From Psychroserpens sp. (lineage in GTDB: Bacteria > Bacteroidota > Bacteroidia > Flavobacteriales > Flavobacteriaceae): a stretch of 64,000 nt of DNA. Both the position numbers and the translations under genes were made by a program. Positions 6,387 through 15,992 of the stretch are shown here, piece by piece (positions within the stretch are counted from its first letter, which is position 1; the number at the start of each line of letters is the position of its first letter). The notes under the pieces are model-generated. The model was not told where the DNA came from, did not search any database, and was given only the letters and a program-made list of their open reading frames with translations. The stretch is from the NCBI GenBank assembly GCA_017643165.1, contig JAEPNY010000001.1:682001-746000 (forward strand), read 5' to 3'.

Positions 6387-7687
6387 TCAAAAAGCTTGTA
6401 TTAGTTTTTATTGCTTTTTTCGCGCTACAATCTTACGCTCAAGAGGGTACAGCTTCTCCTTACTCATTTTATGGAATAGGTAGTTTGAAATTCAAAGGAA
6501 CTGTCGAAAATAGAAGTATGGGTGGTTTAAGTATTTACACGGATAGTATTCATGTGAATTTAAGAAATCCTGCTGCCTATGTAAGTCCGAATCTGAAGGT
6601 TTGGGATGAAGAAAATCGCCCAGTGCGATTTAGTGTAGCTGCAACGCATAGCGATACTAACTTAGAAGCGAATTCTGGAGATGCACAAGTAAGTTCGTCA
6701 ACGTTTGATTATTTAGCACTGTCTTTACCACTTGGTAAATTTGGCTTCGGATTTGGATTAATGCCATTCACTTCAGTTGGATATAAGCTGGAATCAACCG
6801 AAAATGATATTGTACAAAACCGATACACAGGTTCAGGTGGTCTTAATAAAGCCTTTTTAGGAATAGGTTATAAAGTCACTCCAAAACTTAGTGCGGGAGT
6901 GGATTTCAGTTATAATTTTGGAAACATTCAAAATAGCGTAGTGGAGTTTTTATATGATGAAGATGACATCGTTGTTCAATATCAAACTCGTGAAAATAAT
7001 AGATCAGACCTTTCAGGTTTAAGTGTTAATTTCGGATTGACCTATAAAACCATGATTAATGATAAGTTAGAGCTTCAGACGGGATTAACTTATTCACCTA
7101 AGAGTACATTGTCTTCTATCAATGAACGCTCTTTTTCAACCATTGTTATTAATGCTATTACTGGGCAAGAGTTTCTTGTAAATGAAATACCTGCAGATCT
7201 TGAAGGTTCAGGATTAGAAGAAACAGAATTGACATTGCCAGCAAGATTATCTTTCGGGGCAGGAATTGGCGCACCTAGAAAATGGTTTGTAGGAGCAGAG
7301 TATACCTATCAAAATACGAGTGAATTCTCTAATCCTATTGTGTCAATAGAAAATGCTAATTTTGTAAATGCTTCAAATATCTCCGTTGGGGGATTTTTCA
7401 TACCAAACTATAATTCGTTCTCAGGCTACTGGAAACGAGTAACCTACAGGGCTGGTATGTATTTTGAAAATACAGGTTTAGAGATCAACAACGAAACCAT
7501 TAATGAGTTTGGCATATCTTTTGGAGTAGGATTACCAGTTGGAAATGTGTTCTCAAATGCGAATGTCGGATTTGAGCTTGGAAGACGAGGAACAACAGAT
7601 GCGAATCTCATCCAAGAAAATTTCTTTAATGTCAATATTAGTTTGTCATTAAATGATAGATGGTTCCAAAAAAGAAAATATAACTAA
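6383..7687 (+). CDS. Outer-membrane beta-barrel protein
   Basis: The 434-aa protein has a clear signal peptide ending SYAQ (residues 1-19) and then alternating beta strands with many Gly and aromatic residues. It ends with an alternating hydrophobic strand (NVNISLSLNDRWF), as expected for an outer-membrane barrel. The early segment SPYSFYGIGSL, followed by RSMGGLS and LRNPAAY, is typical of a FadL/OmpP1-like barrel conserved behind coaX in Flavobacteriia. Its ligand is unknown. The ATG overlaps the end of coaX (ATGA), and the true start of the next gene is 16 bases after this stop, so the genes are probably co-transcribed. Confidence 0.8.
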   Translation: MIKKLVLVFIAFFALQSYAQEGTASPYSFYGIGSLKFKGTVENRSMGGLSIYTDSIHVNLRNPAAYVSPNLKVWDEENRPVRFSVAATHSDTNLEANSGDAQVSSSTFDYLALSLPLGKFGFGFGLMPFTSVGYKLESTENDIVQNRYTGSGGLNKAFLGIGYKVTPKLSAGVDFSYNFGNIQNSVVEFLYDEDDIVVQYQTRENNRSDLSGLSVNFGLTYKTMINDKLELQTGLTYSPKSTLSSINERSFSTIVINAITGQEFLVNEIPADLEGSGLEETELTLPARLSFGAGIGAPRKWFVGAEYTYQNTSEFSNPIVSIENANFVNASNISVGGFFIPNYNSFSGYWKRVTYRAGMYFENTGLEINNETINEFGISFGVGLPVGNVFSNANVGFELGRRGTTDANLIQENFFNVNISLSLNDRWFQKRKYN

Positions 7688-7703
7688 CGTAAAAATAAAG
7701 AAG

Positions 7704-9086
7704 ATGAAAACGAGAATTACACTTATCATAGCAGCATTGTTGTTAGCCACCAACTTTGGATTTGCACAACAAGACGAAGAGTGTATGTTAAACTTAACGC
7801 TAATGAATGATTACGTTAAGACAAAGAAATTTGACGATGCTTATGAGCCATGGATGAAAGTTAGAAACAAGTGCCCAAAATTTAATATCGCTTTATATAA
7901 GTATGGTGAGAAGATTTTAGATCATAAAATTAAAAACTCATCAGGTGCTGAAAAAGTAGCTTACATCGAAGATTATATGGTATTACTTGATGCCGCTATT
8001 GAATATTTCCCAAGCAAATATAAATTGGGAGAAATCCTTGAGGATAAAGGGATCTTAAAGTATGAGAATAAAAAAGATCTAAACCTTAACAACATGGATA
8101 TTTACAATGCATTTGATGAGGCTTACACTAAAGATCTTCCAAACTTTACGAGTACTAAAGGGCTTTATGTATACTTTACAAAAACTGTAGATTTATTTAA
8201 ATCTGGTGATTTTGATCTTCAAAGAGTATTCAATAAATACGATGAAGTTAATGAGCAGTTAGAGAATCTTAATGAAAAGTACGCGAAGTCCTTAAATAAG
8301 ATTATTGCGAAAGAAGAGTCTGGTCAAACATTAGGTAAAAAAGACAAGCAATATAAAAAATACTATCAAGCTAAATTAGAGGCTAATGGTAAAATTGCTG
8401 GAAGTTTAGATACGTATTTAGGGCAATTAGCAGATTGTGAAAACCTTATTCCGCTTTACCAGAAAGATTTTGATAAATACAGATCAGATGCTGTATGGTT
8501 AAAGAGAGCTGTAAGTAGAATGTATAACAAAGAATGTACTGATGATCCATTATACATTCAGTTGGTACAGGCTTACGATGCAACTGCGCCATCATCTGAT
8601 ACAAAATACTTCGTTGCAAGTGAGTTATACAAACAAGGTAAGAACTCTGAAGGTGACAAGTATATTAAAGAAGCATACGATTTAGAAACGGATACGTTCA
8701 AGAAGGCTAGATTAGCAAAACGTATCGCTAACGGATTTAAGAAAAGAGGAAGTTATGGTACTGCTAGAAAATATTACAGAGAAGCGTTAAAATTGAACCC
8801 TTCTGACGGTACACCTCACCTGAGAATCGCAGAAATGTATGCAAAGAGCGCTAAGAACTGTGGAGCAGATAACTTCTCAAAAAGAGCGGTGTTCTGGTAT
8901 GCAGCTCAAGAGGCACTTAAAGCTGGTCAAGTAGATCCTTCATTAAAGTCTACAGCATCTAAAACTGCTGCTTCTTACAGAGCAAATGCGCCTACAAAAG
9001 CTGAGATCTTTACAAAAGGTAATGCAGGAGAAACGATCACAATAGGATGTTGGATCGGAGGTAGCGTAAAAGTGCCAAACCTGTAA
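7704..9086 (+). CDS. Periplasmic tetratricopeptide-repeat protein
   Basis: I place the start at the ATG at 7704, because the next residues (MKTRITLIIAALLLATNFGFAQQ) form a signal peptide, while the upstream extension to 7653 overlaps the barrel gene and is charged. The 460-aa mature protein is almost all helical. A good TPR pair lies near the C-terminus (RGSYGTARKYYREALKLNPSDG, then AEMYAKSA). Several cysteines are spread through the protein. TPR proteins act as scaffolds, and the setting between a barrel and lptC suggests envelope assembly, but no partner is shown. It ends directly before the lptC ATG, with no spacer. Confidence 0.75.
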   Translation: MKTRITLIIAALLLATNFGFAQQDEECMLNLTLMNDYVKTKKFDDAYEPWMKVRNKCPKFNIALYKYGEKILDHKIKNSSGAEKVAYIEDYMVLLDAAIEYFPSKYKLGEILEDKGILKYENKKDLNLNNMDIYNAFDEAYTKDLPNFTSTKGLYVYFTKTVDLFKSGDFDLQRVFNKYDEVNEQLENLNEKYAKSLNKIIAKEESGQTLGKKDKQYKKYYQAKLEANGKIAGSLDTYLGQLADCENLIPLYQKDFDKYRSDAVWLKRAVSRMYNKECTDDPLYIQLVQAYDATAPSSDTKYFVASELYKQGKNSEGDKYIKEAYDLETDTFKKARLAKRIANGFKKRGSYGTARKYYREALKLNPSDGTPHLRIAEMYAKSAKNCGADNFSKRAVFWYAAQEALKAGQVDPSLKSTASKTAASYRANAPTKAEIFTKGNAGETITIGCWIGGSVKVPNL

Positions 9087-9656
9087 ATGAAAACGATTAA
9101 TTTATATACAATAAAATGCATAGTCACAGCAATCGCTGTGACTATGTTTTTTTCGTGTAAAAACAACTTTAAAGAAGTTCAAAAAATAGGTGTTTCACAA
9201 AACCAACCTATCGGTGAAGCGAAAGACATTAATTTAAAGTATACCGAGGTTGAAGATACTATAGGTAAAGTTGTTGCGAACCTTGAGAGTCCGAAAATGC
9301 TAGACTACTCAAATCGCGATTTCTCCTTTTCTGAATTTCCTGATGGGATTCGATTGTCGCTCTACGACGATAATAACGAGAAAAATGTAGTTTTGGCCGA
9401 TTATGCTATAGTCTATAATGCAACAGATTTAATTGATCTTCAGGGTAATGTTATTTTAATCACACCGCAAAATGATAGCCTATTTGCAGAACAACTCTAT
9501 TACGACCAAAAGCGCGAATGGTTATTTACAAATCTTCCTGTAGAATTGAAATCTGCTACCTCTAATAGTGGTCGTGGTGATATATTTGATTCAGATACCA
9601 AGTTTAAAAACTACACCATCTTAGAAGGGCAAGGGGATATGCTATTAAAAGATTGA
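9087..9656 (+). CDS. lptC: LPS export protein LptC
   Basis: LptC takes lipopolysaccharide from the LptB2FG transporter and passes it along the periplasmic bridge. The 189-aa protein has a signal peptide with a lipobox-like FFSC (Cys23), which would make it a lipoprotein rather than the single-span form of Escherichia coli, as usual in Bacteroidota. The LptC/OstA-like beta-jellyroll follows: LADYAIVYNATDLIDLQGNVIL is the typical repeated strand pattern, and SRGDIFDSD-like residues close the fold (here NSGRGDIFDSD). It begins on the base after the TPR stop codon. The short spacer behind it holds a separate promoter. Confidence 0.85.
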   Translation: MKTINLYTIKCIVTAIAVTMFFSCKNNFKEVQKIGVSQNQPIGEAKDINLKYTEVEDTIGKVVANLESPKMLDYSNRDFSFSEFPDGIRLSLYDDNNEKNVVLADYAIVYNATDLIDLQGNVILITPQNDSLFAEQLYYDQKREWLFTNLPVELKSATSNSGRGDIFDSDTKFKNYTILEGQGDMLLKD

Positions 9657-9687
9657 TCTGCGTGTAATTTCTTCCTAAAAACATAAC

Positions 9688-9695
9688 TATATTTG
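9688..9695 (+). promoter_or_regulatory. -7 element TATATTTG before the 62-aa membrane protein
   Basis: TATATTTG fits TAnnTTTG exactly and lies 22 bases before the ATG at 9717. No exact TTTG is found 19 bases upstream, only TTTC-like sequence, so strength is uncertain. It would let the 62-aa gene and the CNNM gene be transcribed apart from lptC. Confidence 0.5.
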
Positions 9696-9716
9696 TGTTA
9701 GATTAAATATACCGTT

Positions 9717-9905
9717 ATGAAAGTTCTTCAGATATTCCAATATGTTTATTTATTTTTTGCCGTCATTTTCATTTATGATGCCATTTCAAATATTGGTGTA
9801 GATACAAATCGCATGATCATATCCTTCGTATTCGCAGGATTAGGAATCTTCATGTTTTTCTTCCGAAAAAGATTCCGCAAAAAGTTCGAAGATAGAAACA
9901 AATAA
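9717..9905 (+). CDS. Small membrane protein, two predicted segments
   Basis: The 62-aa product has hydrophobic stretches at about residues 5-22 and 32-48 and a very basic tail (FRKRFRKKFEDRNK), so it is probably a two-span inner-membrane protein with a cytoplasmic C-terminus. No function is recognised. It sits between lptC and the CNNM/CorC gene, 6 bases before the latter, a conserved spacing that supports it as a real gene and suggests co-expression with the transporter-like protein. Confidence 0.65.
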   Translation: MKVLQIFQYVYLFFAVIFIYDAISNIGVDTNRMIISFVFAGLGIFMFFFRKRFRKKFEDRNK

Positions 9906-9911
9906 TTCTAA

Positions 9912-11201
9912 ATGGACTATAGCATTGTCATTATAGTAGTTATGCTTTTGCTTTCGGCATTTTTCTCTGGTATGGAAATTGCCTATGTGTCTTCTAATAA
10001 GATTCACATAGAAATTGAGAAGAAGCAAGATGATTTTTTAGCATTGATTTTAACGAAATTAACTGAAAAACCATCAAAGTTTATCGCGACAATGCTTATC
10101 GGAAATAATATTGCACTTGTAATCTATGGGTTGGTAATGGGTGATGTTTTGGTGCAATGGTTTCAATCGCTATTACCAAGTCAATATCAAGTTGTAAATT
10201 ATCTGCTTACAGACCTTAGTTTGTTATCGCAAACAATAATTTCAACCTTAGTAATTCTTATTACTGCTGAATTTTTACCCAAGGTATTTTTTCAGATTTA
10301 TGCAAATTCGTTTTTAAAGATATTCGCATTTCCAGCCTATCTATTTTACTTGCTATTTTGGTTTATTTCGGGTTTTATCATTTGGATCTCAGACTTTGTA
10401 TTAAAGCAGTTTTTTAAGACTGATGGCGATGACGTTCAATTAGCAATGACCAAGGTTGAACTTGGGAATTATATTAGTGAACAAATGGAATCTGTCGAAG
10501 CCCATGACGAAGTAGATAGTGAAATTCAGATTTTTCAAAATGCATTAGAATTTTCGGAGGTAAAAGCACGAGAAGTAATGGTGCCGCGAACTGAAATTAC
10601 AGCACTAGATGTTAAGGATTCAATTCAGACCATAAGTGCATTATTCATTGACTCTGGCTTATCAAAAATATTAGTGTATAAAGATACTATTGACGATATA
10701 TTAGGTTATGTGCATTCGTTTGATTTGTTCAAGAGGCCAAAATCGATAACCTCAGTTACTAAACCAGTAGTTTATGTGCCGGCGACAATGCTGATTAAAG
10801 ATGTACTTAACATACTCACTAAAAAACGTAAAAGCGTCGCTGTAGTTATAGATGAATATGGCGGAACAGCTGGTATCATGACTGTTGAAGATATCGTGGA
10901 AGAGCTCGTTGGTGAAATTGAGGATGAACATGATAGCATCGAAATGACCGAAGAGCGCATTGACGAAGACAACTACAAATTTTCGGCGCGTTTGGAAGTA
11001 GATTATATAAACGAAACGTATAAATTAAATCTTCCTGAAAGTGAAAATTATGAAACTTTAGGAGGCCTTATTGTGCATCAGGCTGAAGAGATCCCTCAAG
11101 AAAATGATGAAGTATTATTTGATAACTTCAAATTCACCATTCTGGAAGTATCGTCGACGAAGATTGATTTGGTAGCTTTACATATTCTAGAAGAGGATTA
11201 A
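9912..11201 (+). CDS. CNNM/HlyC-CorC family membrane protein
   Basis: The 429-aa protein has the family domains in order. A CNNM (DUF21) transmembrane domain spans about 1-180, with MLLLSAFFSGMEIAYVSSNK at its start. Two CBS domains follow (about 215-335, REVMVPRTEI and VAVVIDEYGGTAGIMTVEDI). The C-terminal CorC_HlyC domain covers about 350-425 (YETLGGLIV, EIPQENDEV). Members are linked to magnesium and cobalt efflux or tolerance, and the haemolysin label is historical. It resembles GldE, but no gldD is nearby. It probably forms a unit with the preceding 62-aa gene. Confidence 0.88.
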   Translation: MDYSIVIIVVMLLLSAFFSGMEIAYVSSNKIHIEIEKKQDDFLALILTKLTEKPSKFIATMLIGNNIALVIYGLVMGDVLVQWFQSLLPSQYQVVNYLLTDLSLLSQTIISTLVILITAEFLPKVFFQIYANSFLKIFAFPAYLFYLLFWFISGFIIWISDFVLKQFFKTDGDDVQLAMTKVELGNYISEQMESVEAHDEVDSEIQIFQNALEFSEVKAREVMVPRTEITALDVKDSIQTISALFIDSGLSKILVYKDTIDDILGYVHSFDLFKRPKSITSVTKPVVYVPATMLIKDVLNILTKKRKSVAVVIDEYGGTAGIMTVEDIVEELVGEIEDEHDSIEMTEERIDEDNYKFSARLEVDYINETYKLNLPESENYETLGGLIVHQAEEIPQENDEVLFDNFKFTILEVSSTKIDLVALHILEED

Positions 11202-11373
11202 CTATATCCAAATTTTGTAGGAGAATTATACCGTTTATCTGTATTTGCTCTAACTTCAACTAACATTCCGACAAAGGCGATGAAAATCGGTAATAAATTC
11301 GCAGAACTGCTTTTATTTTATAATAGAAAATGGTATTTTCGCCCACTTATTATTCGATAAATTATACAATAAA

Positions 11374-13536
11374 ATGGCAGTTTTAAATAAAATTAGACAA
11401 CGTTCACTGTTTTTAATTTTAATCATCGCTTTAGCGTTATTCTCATTTGTTCTTACAGATCTATTCAAAAATAGTGATGCTTTATTTGGAGGATCACAAG
11501 ATATAGTAGCTACTGTTAATGGTAAAAATATCAATAGAATAGACTTTATGAATCGTGTAGAAAATATGCAAAGACAATTAGGTCCTAATGCAACTTCTAC
11601 TCAAGCTATGAATAGAGTTTATGATCAAGAGGTTCGTAGAGCGATTATGAATACGCAATTTGAGGAATTAGGATTAACTGTTGAGCAGGATCAGATGAAG
11701 GATTTGTTGCAACAAAGTTTCTCAAGTTATCCTGAATTTCAAAATGAAGCTGGATTATTTGATGAAAATAAACTTACCGAGTTCGTTGCTAATCTGAAAG
11801 CATTAAATGGAGAAAGAGCTATTTTAGGAAATTTCCAGTTGAATTACAGTGATTGGATTAATAGTGAGAAATCAATTGCGGTAGGAGCGCAGGAACGTTC
11901 ATATTATAACATGGTGAAAGCTGGGGTTAATGCAACATTAAACGAAGCCGAGGTAGATTATAAATTAGAAAACGCAACGAGAGATTTGCGTTTTGTTCAA
12001 ATTCCTTATGCAACAATTAGTGATAGTTTAGTTGAAGTAACTAAAGCTGATATCAAAGACTATATCAATAAGAATAAAGAACAATTCGAAGTAGAAGCTT
12101 CAAGAGATATCATCTTTGTTCAATTTAAAGAAGACCCGAGTTTAAAAGATGAGCAAGAGTTAATGGCAAGTTTCGATAAGTTCATTAACGGGAAAGTAGA
12201 ATTCAATAATGGTGTTAATGATACCATTGCACCTTTTGCTGAAATTAAAGACGCAGATATTACCAACTACATCAACTTTACGGCAGAATCGGATATCAAT
12301 TATGTAGATTCATTCGTGAAAAAAACAGCTTTACCTGAAGCATTTGCAGATTCTATTGTGAATTTAAATACAGGCGGCGTATTTGGACCATATAAAGATG
12401 GTGGAATGGTTAAATTGACAAAGTTGGTAGAAACCCGTCAGGTTCCTGATTCGGCTAAGGTACGTCATATATTAATTTCACATCTAGGAGCAACACGTGT
12501 GAATCCAGATGTTACAAGAACAGAAGCTGAAGCTAAAAAGACTGCAGATTCAGTATTAGCTATAGTTAAGGCGGATAATTCTAAATTCCCTGAATTGGTA
12601 ACAGCATTATCATCTGATCAAGGAAGTGTAGAAAATGGTGGTGTTTATGATTTCCACCCAAGTACGCAAATGGTAAAGCCATTTAGTGATTTTGAGTTCC
12701 AAAATGAAGTAGGTGATATTGACGTTGTTAAAACACAATTTGGATACCATATTATTGAGATTTTAGATCAAAAAGGTGCTTCAGATGCCTATAAAGTTGC
12801 TACAATTGCTAGAACAGTTGAAGCTTCTCAGGAAACAATTGATAACGTATTTACAGATGCATCTAAATTTCAGATTGCTGTTCAAGATGGTGCCGATTTC
12901 AACGCAGCTGCTGTAGAACGTAATTATGAGGTTAGACCTGTAAACGGAATTAAAGAACTTGATGAAAACATCCCTGGATTAAATAGCCAAAGACCGATTA
13001 TACGTTGGGCGTTTGAAGAAGGAACAAAAGTTGGAGACTTTAAGCGTTTTTCGGTGCCAGGTGGAGGTTATGCTGTTGTGCAACTTACAAAGATCAACAA
13101 AGAAGGTTTAATGGATCCTGAGAATGCATCCTTAACAGCCATTACTGAAATTAGAAAAGAAAAGAAGGCGCAAATGATTCGCTCAAGAGTTACAGCGAGC
13201 AATATCGATGATTTAGCGAAAGCTGAAGGTCGTCCTATCAATAATTCTGCGGCTGTAAATATGAAAAACCCAACCTTATCTGGAGCTGGGTTAGAACCAA
13301 AAGTTGTTGGTGTTGCTTTCGGATTGAACGAAGGCGAGACTTCAGGACTAATTGATGGAAGCAAAGGTGTATTCTTAGTTTCAGTAACTAAAGTGAATGA
13401 ATCTCCTACATTAGATAACTATCAAGCAATTGCAAACCGACTAAGCACAACGCGTGCAACTGCGGCACAAACCAAAGTTTATAACGCTTTGAAAGAAACT
13501 GCTGATATTGAAGATAATCGCGCGAGGTTCTATTAA
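11374..13536 (+). CDS. ppiD: PpiD-like periplasmic peptidyl-prolyl isomerase / chaperone
   Basis: The 720-aa protein has one N-terminal membrane anchor (about residues 13-31, SLFLILIIALALFSFVLTDLF), a SurA-N-like chaperone region (about 45-200), a parvulin domain (about 350-460, KVRHILISH..., SVENGGVYDF, QFGYHIIEI) and a second, less typical domain. It should face the periplasm and help fold outer-membrane proteins leaving the Sec translocon. Length is about 100 residues above E. coli PpiD, which is common in Bacteroidota. It is transcribed alone and converges on the mevalonate genes at a shared terminator. Confidence 0.85.
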   Translation: MAVLNKIRQRSLFLILIIALALFSFVLTDLFKNSDALFGGSQDIVATVNGKNINRIDFMNRVENMQRQLGPNATSTQAMNRVYDQEVRRAIMNTQFEELGLTVEQDQMKDLLQQSFSSYPEFQNEAGLFDENKLTEFVANLKALNGERAILGNFQLNYSDWINSEKSIAVGAQERSYYNMVKAGVNATLNEAEVDYKLENATRDLRFVQIPYATISDSLVEVTKADIKDYINKNKEQFEVEASRDIIFVQFKEDPSLKDEQELMASFDKFINGKVEFNNGVNDTIAPFAEIKDADITNYINFTAESDINYVDSFVKKTALPEAFADSIVNLNTGGVFGPYKDGGMVKLTKLVETRQVPDSAKVRHILISHLGATRVNPDVTRTEAEAKKTADSVLAIVKADNSKFPELVTALSSDQGSVENGGVYDFHPSTQMVKPFSDFEFQNEVGDIDVVKTQFGYHIIEILDQKGASDAYKVATIARTVEASQETIDNVFTDASKFQIAVQDGADFNAAAVERNYEVRPVNGIKELDENIPGLNSQRPIIRWAFEEGTKVGDFKRFSVPGGGYAVVQLTKINKEGLMDPENASLTAITEIRKEKKAQMIRSRVTASNIDDLAKAEGRPINNSAAVNMKNPTLSGAGLEPKVVGVAFGLNEGETSGLIDGSKGVFLVSVTKVNESPTLDNYQAIANRLSTTRATAAQTKVYNALKETADIEDNRARFY

Positions 13537-13557
13537 TAGATCTCGTTCTGTATAATG

Positions 13558-13585
13558 AAAAAGCTCTGCTATTGCAGAGCTTTTT
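13558..13585. terminator. Bidirectional terminator between ppiD and the GHMP kinase
   Basis: A perfect 12-bp stem (13558-13569 with 13574-13585) with a TATT loop has A-runs on its left and T-runs on its right, so it works for both converging genes. The GHMP kinase stop codon lies in the loop and its last codons form one arm. Confidence 0.85.
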
Positions 13586-14498
13586 TATTTAATATCATTT
13601 CGTCATAATTCAATATGGTAGGAAATCCTTTAGATTCAAAATAGGATTTTGGATTCGAAGCGCTGGCTACTAAAATAAAATCTCCACCCCACGCACCTAA
13701 GCTTTTAATACTTCCTTCAAAGTCAGGAAATAATCGTGCTTTTACAGTGTTTAACTGGATACATCTGGAGATCAACATTTCATGTGAATCGATTAAGTCT
13801 TGAAAGCGTTTTAAATCAGAACTTTTAATCATAGCGTCGGTAATTGTATCAATTTCCGCTATGACTGTTTTGAGATTGGATTTTGTGTTCCTGTAATGTA
13901 AGATACCTTCTCGACTGTCTTGTTTTTCATTCAGATGTACAAAATATAGATCCGACTTAAATATTGGATCGAATTCTATCTGACTTACTTTTGGTTTGCG
14001 ACCGATTAATTGAAATGTAATTCCTTCAGATGCGCTTGCACACGCGATATCATAACCACTACCTCCAAAAGTCAATTCTAATAATTCATACGGATTAATA
14101 TTAAGCCAAGTTGCAATATTATTGATAAGCGTTGAAGAGCTACCCAAACCCCAATCTTGTGGAAATTCCAATAGGGTTGTTACCTCAGTACCGACAACTA
14201 AATCCAACATTTTAGTATTTAAGGTATACGCCTTGTTTAAAATGCTTATAAGACGATCACTTATGTCAGTATTTGTTGACGACGAACAACTAAAACTATG
14301 ATCTCTAAATTCAAATGTACCATGAAACCAAGTGTGACTCGAATGATCTTTACTCACCCAATTAATGGTGTCTTCACTAGTCTTTCGAACTGTCATATGT
14401 TGACCAAAAGATGTGGGTAAAGCCAAGGCTTTTGCACCATCGAGAACGACATATTCTCCCGTGAGCATTAATTTGCCATGACTGTAAAAACGGTCCAT
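13569..14498 (-). CDS. GYDIA family GHMP kinase (mevalonate pathway)
   Basis: This 309-aa kinase carries the GYDIA signature (GGSGYDIACAS, about residues 156-166) that names the Bacteroidota subfamily. It also has the GHMP ATP loop DWGLGSSSTL (about 125-134) and the N-terminal SHGKLMLTGEYVVLDG stretch shared by mevalonate and phosphomevalonate kinases. It probably phosphorylates mevalonate or phosphomevalonate in isoprenoid synthesis. Its start codon overlaps the stop of the HMG-CoA reductase gene upstream (TAATG), so the two are co-translated, which supports the pathway. Which phosphorylation it performs cannot be read from the sequence. Confidence 0.85.
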   Translation of the reverse strand: MDRFYSHGKLMLTGEYVVLDGAKALALPTSFGQHMTVRKTSEDTINWVSKDHSSHTWFHGTFEFRDHSFSCSSSTNTDISDRLISILNKAYTLNTKMLDLVVGTEVTTLLEFPQDWGLGSSSTLINNIATWLNINPYELLELTFGGSGYDIACASASEGITFQLIGRKPKVSQIEFDPIFKSDLYFVHLNEKQDSREGILHYRNTKSNLKTVIAEIDTITDAMIKSSDLKRFQDLIDSHEMLISRCIQLNTVKARLFPDFEGSIKSLGAWGGDFILVASASNPKSYFESKGFPTILNYDEMILNKKALQ

Positions 14499-15814
14499 TA
14501 GTTACGTAAATTTTCTAAAGCTTCTACAACTGCGCTATGTGATACCGTGTTGGTTTTGAAGTGATCTATCAGTTTCGTTTTTTCATCGTTAGAAGCCCCA
14601 AACTGGTTTAAGATATTCATTAAGTGCATTTTCATATGTCCTTCCTGAATGCCTGTTGTCGTTAATGATCGTAATGCCGCGAAATTTTGAGCTAAGCCAG
14701 CAACTGCAACAATTTGCATTAATTCTTTTGCTGAAGGTTCATCTAACATCTCAAGCGCAAGTTTTACCAAAGGATGTAATTTTGTAAGACCTCCAACTGT
14801 ACCTAATGCGAGCGGAATTTCTATCCAAAATGAAAATATACCGTTTTCAATTTTAGCATGAGTTAAGCTACGATATTTCCCACTTCTCGACGCATAGGCA
14901 TGCACACCAGCTTCAACCGCTCTAAAGTCATTACCAGTTGCTAAGACAACGGCATCTATACCGTTCATAATGCCTTTATTATGTGTCACCGCGCGATAGG
15001 GTTCTACTTCAGCAATTGCAACTGCTTGAATAAATTTGTTTGCGAATTCATCCGCTGAAATATTTGCGTTTTCGGTTAATTCGTCAACGCGGCAAGATAC
15101 TTCAGCCCTAACAATACAATTTGGAACATAATTCGACAGTATAGACATCACAACTTCGATTTGCCGTTCTTCTTCAGAAAATGAAGTAAAAGAAAGTGCT
15201 TCTCGTTTTAGGGTGTCTGCGAATTGCTCTAAGCACGAATTAATAAAATTGGCACCCATGGCATCCAGGGTTTCAAATGTCGCGTGCAATTGAAAATAGC
15301 CGTCAATATGTTCGGTCTTGTTTCGTAATTCAACATTAAGTATTCCACCACCACGTTTTTCCATATTCTTAGTTATGGATTGTGTGTCGCTTAGTAAGGT
15401 TGGTTTTATCTGTTCGAAAAAACGTTCTAATTTGTTATGATCGCCATGAAACATAAAATGCACTTGACCAATCTTTTCTGTAGAAAGAACAGATGTTTTA
15501 AATCCGCCTCTGTCGTACCAGAATTTTGCAGCTTTACTTGCAGCTGCCACAACTGAACTTTCTTCAATGGCCATTGGAATTGCATAAACCTTGTTATTTA
15601 TTAAAAAATTAGGTGCTACTCCGAATGGAAGATAGTAGTTCGTGATCGTGTTTTCAATAAATTCATCGTGAAGCTGCTGTAGCTTCTTGTCAGCGTTCCA
15701 ATATTGCTCGAGAATAGTTTGTGCTGATTCATTATTGTTGAAATAGGTCATAACAAGCCAATCAATCTTTTCTTGTTTAGATAATTTCGAAAAACCTTTA
15801 ATCGTTTTACGCAT
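14498..15814 (-). CDS. mvaA: Class II hydroxymethylglutaryl-CoA reductase
   Basis: The enzyme reduces HMG-CoA to mevalonate, or does the reverse in degradative members. The 438-aa length is that of the soluble class II type, without a membrane domain. Visible motifs are VYAIPMAIEESSVVAAAS (catalytic Glu near residue 83), DAMGANFIN (nucleotide and HMG-CoA contacts, about 185-193), and GTVGGLTKLHP near residue 340, before the C-terminal flap with the catalytic His. In Flavobacteria it serves isoprenoid synthesis. Coupling to the GYDIA kinase supports the biosynthetic role. A perfect -7 box lies about 55 bases upstream. Confidence 0.9.
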   Translation of the reverse strand: MRKTIKGFSKLSKQEKIDWLVMTYFNNNESAQTILEQYWNADKKLQQLHDEFIENTITNYYLPFGVAPNFLINNKVYAIPMAIEESSVVAAASKAAKFWYDRGGFKTSVLSTEKIGQVHFMFHGDHNKLERFFEQIKPTLLSDTQSITKNMEKRGGGILNVELRNKTEHIDGYFQLHATFETLDAMGANFINSCLEQFADTLKREALSFTSFSEEERQIEVVMSILSNYVPNCIVRAEVSCRVDELTENANISADEFANKFIQAVAIAEVEPYRAVTHNKGIMNGIDAVVLATGNDFRAVEAGVHAYASRSGKYRSLTHAKIENGIFSFWIEIPLALGTVGGLTKLHPLVKLALEMLDEPSAKELMQIVAVAGLAQNFAALRSLTTTGIQEGHMKMHLMNILNQFGASNDEKTKLIDHFKTNTVSHSAVVEALENLRN

Positions 15815-15866
15815 TAATTGAATTTTAAATCTAACGATCTATCCTTTAGAGGATAATTGCGAATTG

Positions 15867-15874
15867 CAAAGATA
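15867..15874 (-). promoter_or_regulatory. -7 element TATCTTTG of the mevalonate gene pair
   Basis: On the minus strand TATCTTTG fits TAnnTTTG exactly and is followed by GC, as often at Bacteroidota start sites. Transcription would begin near 15861, leaving a leader of about 46 bases before the reductase ATG. The -33 region is a poor match. Confidence 0.6.
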
Positions 15875-15926
15875 CTATTCTTGGTATTATTATTGTTGCC
15901 TTACTCGAATATTGAGGAATTAACAC

Positions 15927-15956
15927 TTTGTATATGGTGTTTTTTGCATATTTTTT
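15927..15956 (+). promoter_or_regulatory. Promoter of the DPP-IV / POT operon
   Basis: TTTG (15927-15930) and TATTTTTT (15949-15956) are 18 bases apart, one base short of ideal, with one mismatch in the -7 element. Start of transcription near 15962 would exclude the ATG at 15969 as a practical start and favours that at 15993. Confidence 0.5.
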
Positions 15957-15992
15957 AGTAAACTTGACATGATTTTAGAAAAAAATAACCCT

